Shown here in pieces: positions 19,705 through 27,044 of a stretch of 28,948 nt of DNA (the stretch's first letter is position 1; every line of letters starts with the position of its first letter). The translations under genes were made by a program, and so were the position numbers. Below the pieces are notes generated by a model. That model was not told where the DNA came from. It saw nothing but the letters and a program-made list of their open reading frames with translations, and made no database searches. Origin of the DNA: a virus; IMG/VR virus record IMGVR_UViG_3300031972_000708, positions 1-28,948 of that record; one strand, 5' to 3'.

Positions 19705-19906
19705 ACTACAAAGATTACTCGACGAAGATATAAACAACAACGGCCAAGTTTTAATGGGCGGTGGTGTTGACAGTATGGAGAAATACAACTATATTCTCGG
19801 TAAGATTCACACGTTGGATCAAATTAAACAGGAACTCTCTAACCTGCTAAACCCTAAGGAGCCAGAACCAGATGACGAAACAAACATCACACGCATTAGA
19901 AGATAA
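19667..19906 (+). CDS. conserved phage protein with IYKLQRLLDEDI motif
   Basis: This 79-aa protein reads VIYKLQRLLDEDINNNGQVL, then MGGGVDSMEKYNYILGKIHT and ends in LNPKEPEPDDETNITRIRR. I recall this helical pattern as recurrent next to head genes of marine podoviruses, without known function. It probably forms a small alpha-hairpin structural or assembly protein. It overlaps the co-chaperonin gene by 35 bases, suggesting coupling. Confidence 0.65.
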   Translation: MSEVIDPINVIYKLQRLLDEDINNNGQVLMGGGVDSMEKYNYILGKIHTLDQIKQELSNLLNPKEPEPDDETNITRIRR

Positions 19907-20312
19907 ATATAACGCAGAAGAAGACGCAAAAAAGATTGCGGAACACGAAGCAAAAAAAGAACCTTCACAGACAAATTTAGAAAAATTACCGAACCCTACT
20001 GGGTGGCGTATACTTGTTATGCCTTTTAGAGTTAAAGAAAAAACTGAAGGCGGAATTATTATAGCACAAGAATCATTAGACAGAGCAAGAGCCGCGGTCC
20101 AAGTTGGATACGTATTGAAGATGGGTCCGCTTTGTTATGAGGATAAAGATAGATATCCTACAGGTCCTTGGTGCAAAGAAAAAGAGTGGGTGATATTTGC
20201 ACGATACGCAGGATCACGCATGGATATTGATGGTGGTGAGATAAGAATGTTAAACGATGATGAGATTTTAGGAACAATTGAAGATCCTACAAATCTTATT
20301 CACGCAATGTAA
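19872..20312 (+). CDS. GroES-like co-chaperonin
   Basis: Residues 38-138 of this 146-aa protein follow the Cpn10 layout: NPTGWRILVMPFRVKEKTEG starts the barrel, GGIIIAQ is the mobile-loop region that contacts GroEL, and VLKMGP, EKEWVIFARYAGSRMDIDG and LNDDEILGTIEDP match the C-terminal barrel strands (GroES: DEVLAIVE). The N-terminal 35 residues are an extra charged helix. It would cap host GroEL and assist folding of capsid proteins, like T4 gp31. No phage GroEL is present. It lies immediately before the scaffold gene. Confidence 0.85.
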   Translation: MTKQTSHALEDKYNAEEDAKKIAEHEAKKEPSQTNLEKLPNPTGWRILVMPFRVKEKTEGGIIIAQESLDRARAAVQVGYVLKMGPLCYEDKDRYPTGPWCKEKEWVIFARYAGSRMDIDGGEIRMLNDDEILGTIEDPTNLIHAM

Positions 20313-20331
20313 TCATAGAGGAGGATAATCT

Positions 20332-21315
20332 ATGCAAGACGAAGAAAAAACAATAGACGTTGGTGATGCTGATGAGCAAGCACAAGAGATTGATCTTGAC
20401 GCACCTACACCAGAACAATCACTAGAAGAGGAACAAGTTAATGTTGAAGAAACAAAAGATCAACCCGCTGACGCATCTGCGGAACCTGACGAGCAAACTA
20501 ATGTTCAAAAAGAAGAACTCAACGAATACTCAGAAGGTGTTAACAAGAGAATAGCAAAACTTACACGCAAGATGCGTGAAGCTGAAAGGCAAAAAGAAGA
20601 AGCTATTGCGTATGCACAAAGTGTTCAACAACAAGCCGACACTCAAAAGAAACAATACGATCAACTTGGTGGTCAATACACAAAAGAACTAGAAGGCAAA
20701 GTGACTGCTGGTATGGCCGCTGCAAAAGCTGCATACAAAGAGGCAATCGATGCTAATGATATTGATAAGCAAGTTGAAGCACAACAAGCAATAGCACACC
20801 TTTCTATGGAGAATGCTAGACTTGGTCAGCTTAAACAAAGACAAGAACAGAGGATGGAAAAAGCATCAAACCCACAAGAAAACTATGCTCAAATGGCTCA
20901 AAACATGCCAAACCAGCAAGACATTAGTCAAGCTGCACAGCAAATTGACCCAAAAGCAGAAGATTGGGCGAGTAGAAATACGTGGTTTGGTACTGATAAT
21001 GCAATGACTTACACTGCATTTGACATACACAGAAAGCTTGTCGAAGAAGAAGGATTTGATCCACAAACACAGGAATATTATTCTGAAGTAGATAAGAGAA
21101 TAAGACTTGAATTCCCACACAAATTTGGTACAGTGGAGCAATCTGCAGAAGCACCGAGCCAAGCTCCGGTGCAAAATGTAGCAAGTGCCAAACGTCCGGC
21201 CGCAAAGGGACGCAGAAAAACTGTGAAACTCACACCATCACAGGTAGCAATTTCTAAAAGATTAGGTGTGCCACTCGAAGAGTATGCGAAACAATTAGCC
21301 GCGAAGGAGGTATAA
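20332..21315 (+). CDS. capsid scaffolding protein
   Basis: This 327-aa protein has GAGGAGGAT upstream. The N-terminal 70 residues are highly acidic and disordered, 75-170 is a long coiled coil (VNKRIAKLTRKMREAERQKE, then MENARLGQLKQRQEQRME), and the C terminus is basic (KRPAAKGRRKTVKLTPSQVA) with a helix-turn-helix-like end, fitting the capsid-binding tail of P22-type scaffolds. Position between portal/chaperonin and coat supports the call. It would direct coat assembly and exit before packaging. Confidence 0.75.
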   Translation: MQDEEKTIDVGDADEQAQEIDLDAPTPEQSLEEEQVNVEETKDQPADASAEPDEQTNVQKEELNEYSEGVNKRIAKLTRKMREAERQKEEAIAYAQSVQQQADTQKKQYDQLGGQYTKELEGKVTAGMAAAKAAYKEAIDANDIDKQVEAQQAIAHLSMENARLGQLKQRQEQRMEKASNPQENYAQMAQNMPNQQDISQAAQQIDPKAEDWASRNTWFGTDNAMTYTAFDIHRKLVEEEGFDPQTQEYYSEVDKRIRLEFPHKFGTVEQSAEAPSQAPVQNVASAKRPAAKGRRKTVKLTPSQVAISKRLGVPLEEYAKQLAAKEV

Positions 21316-21319
21316 GCAT

Positions 21320-21796
21320 ATGACAAAAAAAGATACAGGAACTAAAACTGTTAAAACTTCCCGCGTGAGCCAAACTAGGGTTAAAGAAGAAAAACCTAAA
21401 GTATGGGCTCCTCCATCTTCTCTAGATGCACCCCCTGCGCCCGATGGATTCAGGCACAGATGGATAAGAGCTGAAAGTATGGGCTTTGATGATACAAAGA
21501 ACATAACAGGCAAAATAAGATCAGGTTGGGAATTGGTGAGAGCCGATGAATATCCAGATCATGATTATCCAACTGTACATGACGGAAAATACGCAGGAGT
21601 GATTGGGGTTGGTGGCCTTGTGCTGGCAAGGATATCCGAAGAGCTCGCAAAGTCTCGTGAAGAATATCACCGTAAAATAACGGAAGATAGAAACGAAGCT
21701 TTAGAAACCGATGTCTTAAAGGAACAGCACCCAAGTATGCCGATCAATCAAGAAAGGCAGACTCGTGTAACTTTTGGTGGCTCAAAAAAGAACTAA
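21320..21796 (+). CDS. head-region protein of unknown function
   Basis: This 158-aa protein starts with AAGGAGGTATAAGCAT upstream, 4 bases after the scaffold stop. It begins with a Lys/Thr-rich tail, then PPAPDGFRHRWIRAESMGFD, RSGWELVRADEYPDHDYP and GKYAGVIGVGGLVLARISEE. I recall this order from marine podovirus head clusters. Position between scaffold and cement protein suggests a minor capsid or assembly factor. Function not established. Confidence 0.65.
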   Translation: MTKKDTGTKTVKTSRVSQTRVKEEKPKVWAPPSSLDAPPAPDGFRHRWIRAESMGFDDTKNITGKIRSGWELVRADEYPDHDYPTVHDGKYAGVIGVGGLVLARISEELAKSREEYHRKITEDRNEALETDVLKEQHPSMPINQERQTRVTFGGSKKN

Positions 21797-21846
21797 TCTT
21801 TTTAACCTCCAATTTAACAACTTAACCCTTTAAGGAGGAAACAAAT
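21797..21846 (+). promoter_or_regulatory. leader with complementary CCTCC and GGAGG
   Basis: CCTCC (21808-21812) is complementary to the Shine-Dalgarno GGAGG (21834-21838) of the cement-protein gene. Pairing over 5 bp with a 21-base loop is weak but could reduce initiation. The ribosome-binding site itself (AAGGAGGA) is near perfect. Confidence 0.3.
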
Positions 21847-22395
21847 ATGGCAAATATAGATGCCCCTTTTGGTTTTAGACCTTCAGGAAAAGTTGGTGGA
21901 AACCCAGACAATGGTGCTTTATCACAATATCATATTGATGATGGTAACAGCACGGCAATGTTCCAGGGCGACATGGTAGAATTTGCAAGTGGCTATATTA
22001 TTAAAGCTGCTGTAGCAGATGCCGGTCTAATGGTTTTTGCAGGTCACACTTTCACTGACCAGACTACAGGCAAACCAACATTTAAAAACTTCTATGCCGG
22101 CAACGATCTAGATGTCGACTCAGAATGTTTTGTTTATGACGATCCGTACCAAGTGTACGAAGCTCAAGGCGACACCGCAGCAACACAAGCTATGGTAGGT
22201 ACTTACATGGACCACGATGCAACTCAATCAGGAAGTACTACAACAGGTATTTCTGGAGAAGAGATTGACGTGTCTGATACAGGTACTACTCTAACTGGTG
22301 TAAAAATGCTAGGTCTCGCTAAAACCCCAGGCAACGCGTTCGGCGTCCGCAATGTACTAAGATGTTTCATTGCTGAACCTGCGCATGTCGTATAA
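21847..22395 (+). CDS. capsid cement/decoration protein
   Basis: This 182-aa protein starts ANIDAPFGFRPSGKVGGNPD, the typical start of small capsid-stabilising proteins in marine podoviruses (N-terminal PFGFRP). It is beta-rich, acidic and Gly/Asp/Thr-rich, with a C-terminal NVLRCFIAEPAHVV. It lies right before the major capsid gene, the usual position of a head-decoration gene, and has a near-perfect ribosome-binding site. It should bind the expanded shell and stabilise it against DNA pressure. Confidence 0.75.
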   Translation: MANIDAPFGFRPSGKVGGNPDNGALSQYHIDDGNSTAMFQGDMVEFASGYIIKAAVADAGLMVFAGHTFTDQTTGKPTFKNFYAGNDLDVDSECFVYDDPYQVYEAQGDTAATQAMVGTYMDHDATQSGSTTTGISGEEIDVSDTGTTLTGVKMLGLAKTPGNAFGVRNVLRCFIAEPAHVV

Positions 22396-22414
22396 TAGCA
22401 GGAGGATTTAAACT

Positions 22415-23326
22415 ATGGCTATATCAAGACAACAACTAGCGAAAGAGCTAGAGCCAGGTCTGAATGCATTATTCGGACTTGAGTATAAATCATACGAAAA
22501 CCAACATGCAGAAATCTTCGACACAGAGACTTCTGATAGAGCTTTTGAAGAAGAAGTAATGCTAAGTGGTTTCGGTGAAGCAGCAGTTAAGGCAGAAGGT
22601 TCTGCAGTTTCTTTTGACAGCGCGAACGAATCTTTCACAGCACGTTATAATCACGAGACAATTGCTCTCGCTTTCTCTATCACTGAGGAAGCTGTTGAAG
22701 ATAACTTGTATGATAGTATCGCAAAGCGTTATACAAAAGCACTTGCAAGATCTATGGCTCAAACGAAACAAATCAAAGCAGCAAACATTTTAAATAATGC
22801 ATTTACTGCTACAGGTGTTTCTGGAGACAGTCAGTTCTTAATTGATAATGACCACCCAACTATTGGTGGCGGAAACCAGTCAAACAGACCAACTACATTG
22901 GCTGACTTATCTGAAACTTCTTTAGAGCAAGCAATGATCGACATTGCAGCATTTAAAGACGAAAGAGGATTAAAGATCGCAGCTAGAGGAATGAAACTAA
23001 TCGTTCCTTCTGCTAATCAGTTTAACGCTGAAAGAATCTTAAAGTCTAACCAAAGAGTTGGAACTTCTGACAATGATCTAAACGCATTATCTTCAAAAGG
23101 AATGCTTCCACAAGGATACGTGGTAAACAACTTCCTAACAGATAGTGATGCTTTCTTCATTAAAACAGACGTTCCTAATGGACTAAAACACTTCCAAAGA
23201 GCAGCTTTAAAAACTGCAATGGAAGGTGATTTTGACACAGGAAACATGAGATACAAAGCTAGAGAAAGATACAGCTTCGGCGCATCTGACTGGCGTGGTA
23301 TTTATGGTTCTGATGGATCTGCTTAA
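22415..23326 (+). CDS. major capsid protein, HK97 fold
   Basis: This 303-aa protein has GCAGGAGGATT upstream. The order ALFGLEYKSYENQHAEIF, then RYNHETIALAFSITEEAVED, KQIKAANILNNAFT, LSETSLEQAMIDIAAFKDER, ARGMKLIVPSANQFNAERIL and a C-terminal YSFGASDWRGIYG fits HK97-type coat proteins of the Mu/podovirus class, with no N-terminal delta domain. It builds the icosahedral shell on the scaffold. The gene is followed by a strong intrinsic terminator at 23353, so its transcripts end here in part. Confidence 0.9.
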   Translation: MAISRQQLAKELEPGLNALFGLEYKSYENQHAEIFDTETSDRAFEEEVMLSGFGEAAVKAEGSAVSFDSANESFTARYNHETIALAFSITEEAVEDNLYDSIAKRYTKALARSMAQTKQIKAANILNNAFTATGVSGDSQFLIDNDHPTIGGGNQSNRPTTLADLSETSLEQAMIDIAAFKDERGLKIAARGMKLIVPSANQFNAERILKSNQRVGTSDNDLNALSSKGMLPQGYVVNNFLTDSDAFFIKTDVPNGLKHFQRAALKTAMEGDFDTGNMRYKARERYSFGASDWRGIYGSDGSA

Positions 23327-23352
23327 GATTCACTAAATCAATAAGTAATTAA

Positions 23353-23373
23353 GGGGCCTTCGGGCCCCTTTTT
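23353..23373 (+). terminator. strong intrinsic terminator after the capsid gene
   Basis: GGGGCC-TTCG-GGCCCC forms a perfect 6-bp GC stem with the very stable TTCG loop, followed by five T and then ATTT. It lies 27 bases after the capsid stop and matches, in the opposite orientation, the hairpin at 7726-7741. Confidence 0.9.
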
Positions 23374-23375
23374 AT

Positions 23376-23404
23376 TTGCACATTTACATTTAAAAGCGTA
23401 TAAT
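23376..23404 (+). promoter_or_regulatory. sigma70-type promoter after the capsid terminator
   Basis: TTGCAC (23376-23381) and a perfect TATAAT (23399-23404) are 17 bases apart. It starts right after the terminator, so the next gene has its own transcript with a leader of about 80 bases. Confidence 0.7.
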
Positions 23405-23429
23405 CGACGCACTGCATATATAAAACAGT

Positions 23430-23471
23430 CAACATAGACTCATGCAGTAGACACAGTCTCAGACTATGTTG
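23430..23471 (+). promoter_or_regulatory. leader hairpin before the 206-aa structural gene
   Basis: CAACATAG (23430-23437) pairs perfectly with CTATGTTG (23464-23471) around 26 bases, which themselves contain short GACT/AGTC-type matches. The ribosome-binding site AAAAGGAGA follows directly at about 23477. A 5' stem-loop of this kind often stabilises a strongly expressed mRNA; a regulatory role is inference. Confidence 0.5.
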
Positions 23472-23490
23472 GCGGAAAAGGAGACCAATT

Positions 23491-24111
23491 ATGGCAAATT
23501 CAACTTTTAGCGGTCCGGTCAGATCAGAAGGTGGTTTTAAAACTATTAATAAAAGCTCTACGACTGGCGTGATCACAGAAACTGGTTTTTCAGTTAACTC
23601 AACTGGACAATTAGTATCAATGGGAACTAGAAAGATTCAATCTTTCGCTGGTACATTGGCTAGCACTAACGCAGCAGCAACTGCATACGCAGATAATGAC
23701 TGTCTTGTAGAGCTAGGAACACTTAACGTTGATGCACCTGACGCTTTAGTAACACCTTCAAAAATCTTTATACATAGAGCTTTGATCGGTATTACAACTG
23801 CAGCAGGGCAAACTTTGGTAGGTAATTTAGCACTAAGTGAAGATTCAGGAACAGCAACAAACGCTGCTGTATCTGGAACAGAAATTGTTGGTGCTGGTGT
23901 TACATCATTTAACGAGCAGTTAAGTGCTACACAATCTATTACTGAGGTTGATGTAAACTTTAACAATACTGCTGGTAATTATCATATCTTTGTACCAAAC
24001 GTAACTGCAGCTGTTGCAAACGTACACTTGTACGCAAGAGCAACTACTACAGTTAATGCTGATATTACAGCTGGTAGATTTACAGTTGAACTAGAATACT
24101 CAGTATATTAA
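23491..24111 (+). CDS. virion structural protein, probably decoration/fibre-like
   Basis: This 206-aa protein begins MANSTFSGPVRSEGGFKTIN and is rich in Thr, Ala, Asn and Val in beta-type patterns to the end (AGRFTVELEYSVY). The start, with SGPVRSEGGF, resembles beta-rich proteins encoded directly after the capsid gene in marine podoviruses. It has its own promoter and terminator, which points to high copy number. Probably a head-surface or tail-associated protein; the exact site is not known. Confidence 0.65.
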   Translation: MANSTFSGPVRSEGGFKTINKSSTTGVITETGFSVNSTGQLVSMGTRKIQSFAGTLASTNAAATAYADNDCLVELGTLNVDAPDALVTPSKIFIHRALIGITTAAGQTLVGNLALSEDSGTATNAAVSGTEIVGAGVTSFNEQLSATQSITEVDVNFNNTAGNYHIFVPNVTAAVANVHLYARATTTVNADITAGRFTVELEYSVY

Positions 24112-24133
24112 AAAATAAACTTTATGTGGAGCG

Positions 24134-24155
24134 GGGGCTTCGGCCCCTTCTCTCT
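24134..24155 (+). terminator. intrinsic terminator after the 206-aa gene
   Basis: GGGGC-TTCG-GCCCC (24134-24147) with a TTCTCTCT run behind forms a second TTCG-loop terminator. The pyrimidine run is interrupted by C, so read-through is likely, which allows downstream gene expression at lower level. The next gene begins 26 bases after the stem. Confidence 0.75.
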
Positions 24156-24172
24156 AACGGAGGAAAAATAAA

Positions 24173-24589
24173 ATGGCAGACGCAGTAACAAGTCAAACAT
24201 TAGTAGACGGCGAAAGAACCGCTGTTATAAAACTTACAAACATATCTGATGGAAGCGGTGAAGCTTCGGTTAAAAAGATAGATGTAGATACATTAGTAAG
24301 CAACGCATCTGGGGACAATTGTTCTAGAGTTGCAATTAGTCAAGTATGGTATGATATTGGCGGAATGAGAGTTGCATTAGAATTTAACGCTTCTTCTAAC
24401 GTAGTTGGATTAGTATTAGGTGGCAGTGCAGCAGCAGGACCTGTTTCAGGTTACATGGATTTTAGATCTTTTGGAGGCATTAAAAATAATGCTGGGTCAG
24501 GTATTGATGGCGATATTGATTTAACAACTCATGGCCACACAGCACATGATCACTACACTATTATATTAGAGCTGATTAAATCTTATTAA
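24173..24589 (+). CDS. virion structural protein of unknown position
   Basis: This 138-aa protein has ACGGAGGAAAAATAAA before its ATG. It is beta-rich and polar (TAVIKLTNISDGSGEASVKK, then RVAISQVWYDIGGMRVALEF), with a His-rich near-end (THGHTAHDHYTIILELIKSY). The build is like a small jelly-roll or head-attached protein. Located between the decoration-like gene and the connector genes. No specific family recognised. Confidence 0.6.
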   Translation: MADAVTSQTLVDGERTAVIKLTNISDGSGEASVKKIDVDTLVSNASGDNCSRVAISQVWYDIGGMRVALEFNASSNVVGLVLGGSAAAGPVSGYMDFRSFGGIKNNAGSGIDGDIDLTTHGHTAHDHYTIILELIKSY

Positions 24590-24602
24590 TAAGGAGTAGC
24601 AC

Positions 24603-25376
24603 ATGCCAAACACTACTTCAGGAACATCAACGTTCGATAGCACTTTCTATATTGATGAAATAATGGAAGAAGCCTATGAACGACTAGGTGTTCAAGACCT
24701 CAACGGATACAGACTAAAATCTGCTAGACGTTCTTTAAACATAATGTTTCAAGAATGGGGCAATAGAGGTTTGCATTATTGGGAACTAAAAGAAACAAAT
24801 ATAAATCTTGTTGAAGGACAAGCTGAATATCATTTTTTTAGAAGTGCTGCAGATGACACGGCTGACACAAACAGAGCTCAAGCTACAACAGTACAAACAG
24901 ACTCTACAATTTTTGGCATGGACGATGTACTTGAGGCAACATACAGAACAAGCAGAGGAACCACATCACAAACAGATGTAGCATTAACAAAAATAGACAG
25001 GTCAACATATTCTGCGTTGTCTAACAAATTAACTAAAAGTCAACCGACACAGTATTACGTGCAACGTTTTATTGATCGTGTGACTGTAAGTGTATACCCA
25101 ACACCAGACGCTACAGCCGCTGCATCAGAAGTTCATTTATACTATGTAAAAAGAATAGAAGATGCTGGAGATTACACAAATGCGAGCGATGTTCCTTATC
25201 GTTTTGTACCGTGCATGGTATCAGGTTTATCTTATTATTTAGCGTTAAAAGAAAAACCAGAACTAGTTCCACAACTAAAAATGATTTACGAAGATGAATT
25301 AAATCGTGCATTAGTAGAAGACGGTTCTTCTACAAGTACACATATAACACCGAAAGCGTATTACCCAAATGTCTAA
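24603..25376 (+). CDS. head-tail connector, P22 gp4-like
   Basis: This 257-aa protein has AAGGAGTAGCAC upstream. Residues 15-65 (YIDEIMEEAYERLGVQDLNG, then RLKSARRSLNIMFQEWGNRG) form the helical start typical of P22 gp4-type tail accessory factors, followed by a beta domain (HLYYVKRIEDAGDYT). In P22 this protein binds under the portal and starts the tail. It overlaps the next gene by 8 bases. Confidence 0.75.
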   Translation: MPNTTSGTSTFDSTFYIDEIMEEAYERLGVQDLNGYRLKSARRSLNIMFQEWGNRGLHYWELKETNINLVEGQAEYHFFRSAADDTADTNRAQATTVQTDSTIFGMDDVLEATYRTSRGTTSQTDVALTKIDRSTYSALSNKLTKSQPTQYYVQRFIDRVTVSVYPTPDATAAASEVHLYYVKRIEDAGDYTNASDVPYRFVPCMVSGLSYYLALKEKPELVPQLKMIYEDELNRALVEDGSSTSTHITPKAYYPNV

Positions 25377-25872
25377 CTTTGCAACAGGAAGAAAAGCAAA
25401 AGCAATATCAGATCGTAGCGGTATGGCATTTCCATACAATGAAATGGTAAAAGAATGGAATGGTTCGTTTGTGCATAGTTCTGAGTTTGAAGCAAAACAC
25501 CCACAACTTGAACCAAGGCCACATAAAGCTGATGCCCAAGCTTTACAAGACGCAAGACCAGATAGAACAGAAACAGCAGCACCTAATTTATTAAAAACAG
25601 ATTCTTTTAAAACAGGGTCTGCTAGTTCTTCAACAATCACGGTAACAGAACCAAGTCATGGTAGATCAACAAGTGACACTGTTCGTTTTTATGCTGCAAC
25701 TAGTTTTGACGGTATTACAGCTACAAACATAAACGCATCTGCAGGTTACACAATAACTGTGGTAGACACGGATACATATACATTCTCAGTGTCGACAGAT
25801 ACTGCAACAACTGGTAATATAAGAGGAGGAGGGTTCCGCGCTTATGCAGGACCTACAACGATAACACCATGA
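25369..25872 (+). CDS. connector-region virion protein
   Basis: This 167-aa protein overlaps both neighbours. The N-terminal 65 residues are conserved-looking: AKAISDRSGMAFPYNEMVKE, then WNGSFVHSSEFEAKHPQLEP and ADAQALQDARPDR. The C-terminal half (SSSTITVTEPSHGRSTSDTV, then VVDTDTYTFSVSTDTA) is Ser/Thr-rich beta and fibre- or collar-like. I recall the N-terminal block from marine phage connector genes, function unknown. Likely neck or collar. Confidence 0.65.
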   Translation: MSNFATGRKAKAISDRSGMAFPYNEMVKEWNGSFVHSSEFEAKHPQLEPRPHKADAQALQDARPDRTETAAPNLLKTDSFKTGSASSSTITVTEPSHGRSTSDTVRFYAATSFDGITATNINASAGYTITVVDTDTYTFSVSTDTATTGNIRGGGFRAYAGPTTITP

Positions 25873-26561
25873 CAACATACGCAGAACTAGTAACACAGAT
25901 AAGAGATTATACAGAAACAGATAGTAATGTTTTAACAACTACTATTGTTAATGATTTTATAGAACACGCTGAAATGAGACTGTACAGGGAGTTAGACCTT
26001 GACGTATATAAGAAAAATGCAAGTGCTGTATTAACAGCCAGCACGCCGTTTGTAACATTGCCTGGTACAACACCTGCTTTATTTAGTGCAATTAGATTTG
26101 TGTCTATATTTAGTTCGGCAGGAGCATTAGGTGGTTTGACAAATAATGAAAGAATAGTTTTACAGAAAAAAGACCCTTCGTTTATATCAGAATATTGGCC
26201 AAACAGAACTAGCACAGGTATTCCAAAATACTTTGCAACATATGATGAAGACTCATTAATTGTTGCACCTACACCAAATGCGGCTTATACTATGGACATT
26301 GAGTATTATGCTCAACCAACAGGATTATCTTCAAGTACTACCTCAACGTGGGTTAGTACAAATGCTCCAACAGCATTGTTGTATGCCTGCCTAATCGAAG
26401 CTTTTAAATTTTTAAAAGGACCTGATAACATGTTAGCTTTGTATGAAGCGTCTTATAAAAACGCTGTCAAAACACTAGCAACAGAACAAATGGGTCAAAA
26501 ACGACGTGAAGAATATAGAGATGGAGCGGTAAGAATACCAATTCCATCTGTAAACCCGTAA
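25869..26561 (+). CDS. phage adaptor protein (head-tail joining)
   Basis: This 230-aa protein overlaps the previous gene by 4 bases. Its start, TTYAELVTQIRDYTETDSNV, then IVNDFIEHAEMRLYRELDLD, is the helical hallmark of adaptor proteins of podovirus connectors, followed by a beta domain (IVLQKKDPSFISEYWPNR, then YTMDIEYYAQP) and a final helix pair (LLYACLIEAFKFLKG). It probably joins the portal-gp4 complex to the tail or fibres. Confidence 0.7.
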   Translation: MTTYAELVTQIRDYTETDSNVLTTTIVNDFIEHAEMRLYRELDLDVYKKNASAVLTASTPFVTLPGTTPALFSAIRFVSIFSSAGALGGLTNNERIVLQKKDPSFISEYWPNRTSTGIPKYFATYDEDSLIVAPTPNAAYTMDIEYYAQPTGLSSSTTSTWVSTNAPTALLYACLIEAFKFLKGPDNMLALYEASYKNAVKTLATEQMGQKRREEYRDGAVRIPIPSVNP

Positions 26562-26570
26562 GGAGAAAAT

Positions 26571-27038
26571 ATGGCAAACGTAATATGTAATGTTTTTAAA
26601 GAGCACCTTCTAAAAGGTAATCACAATTTTAGTGCATCGGGCGGAGACACATATAAACTTGCTCTTTACACATCTTCTAAAACAGTTTCTGCATCAGCGA
26701 TAACTGGTTACAACACAACTAACGAAGCAACAAATGCATCGGGTTCTGGTTACACTGCAGCGGGTAACACACTAACTAATAACGGCGTTACAGGTAGTTC
26801 TTCTACATCTATAGTGTTTGCAGATTTTGCTGACACTTCTTTTACAACAGTTTCTACAACAGCGCGGTACGCGCTCATTTATCAATCATCAGGTGGTGCA
26901 GCAACAGCAGGACTTGCTACTGATTCAGCAGTATGCATGTTAGATTTTGGTGGTGATTTTTCTACTACAGCAGGCACCTTTACAATACAATTTCCAGCCG
27001 CAGATACGAGTAGTGCTATTATAAGAATATCGGGGTAA
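26571..27038 (+). CDS. tail/virion structural protein
   Basis: This 155-aa protein starts after TAAGGAGAAAAT. It opens with NVICNVFKEHLLKGNHNFSA and then becomes Thr/Ser/Ala/Gly-rich beta sequence ending in IQFPAADTSSAIIRISG. I associate this start with a family found before fibre genes in marine podoviruses. Likely a tail-surface or fibre-adaptor protein. Function inferred from position. Confidence 0.6.
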   Translation: MANVICNVFKEHLLKGNHNFSASGGDTYKLALYTSSKTVSASAITGYNTTNEATNASGSGYTAAGNTLTNNGVTGSSSTSIVFADFADTSFTTVSTTARYALIYQSSGGAATAGLATDSAVCMLDFGGDFSTTAGTFTIQFPAADTSSAIIRISG

Positions 27039-27044
27039 GGTTTT

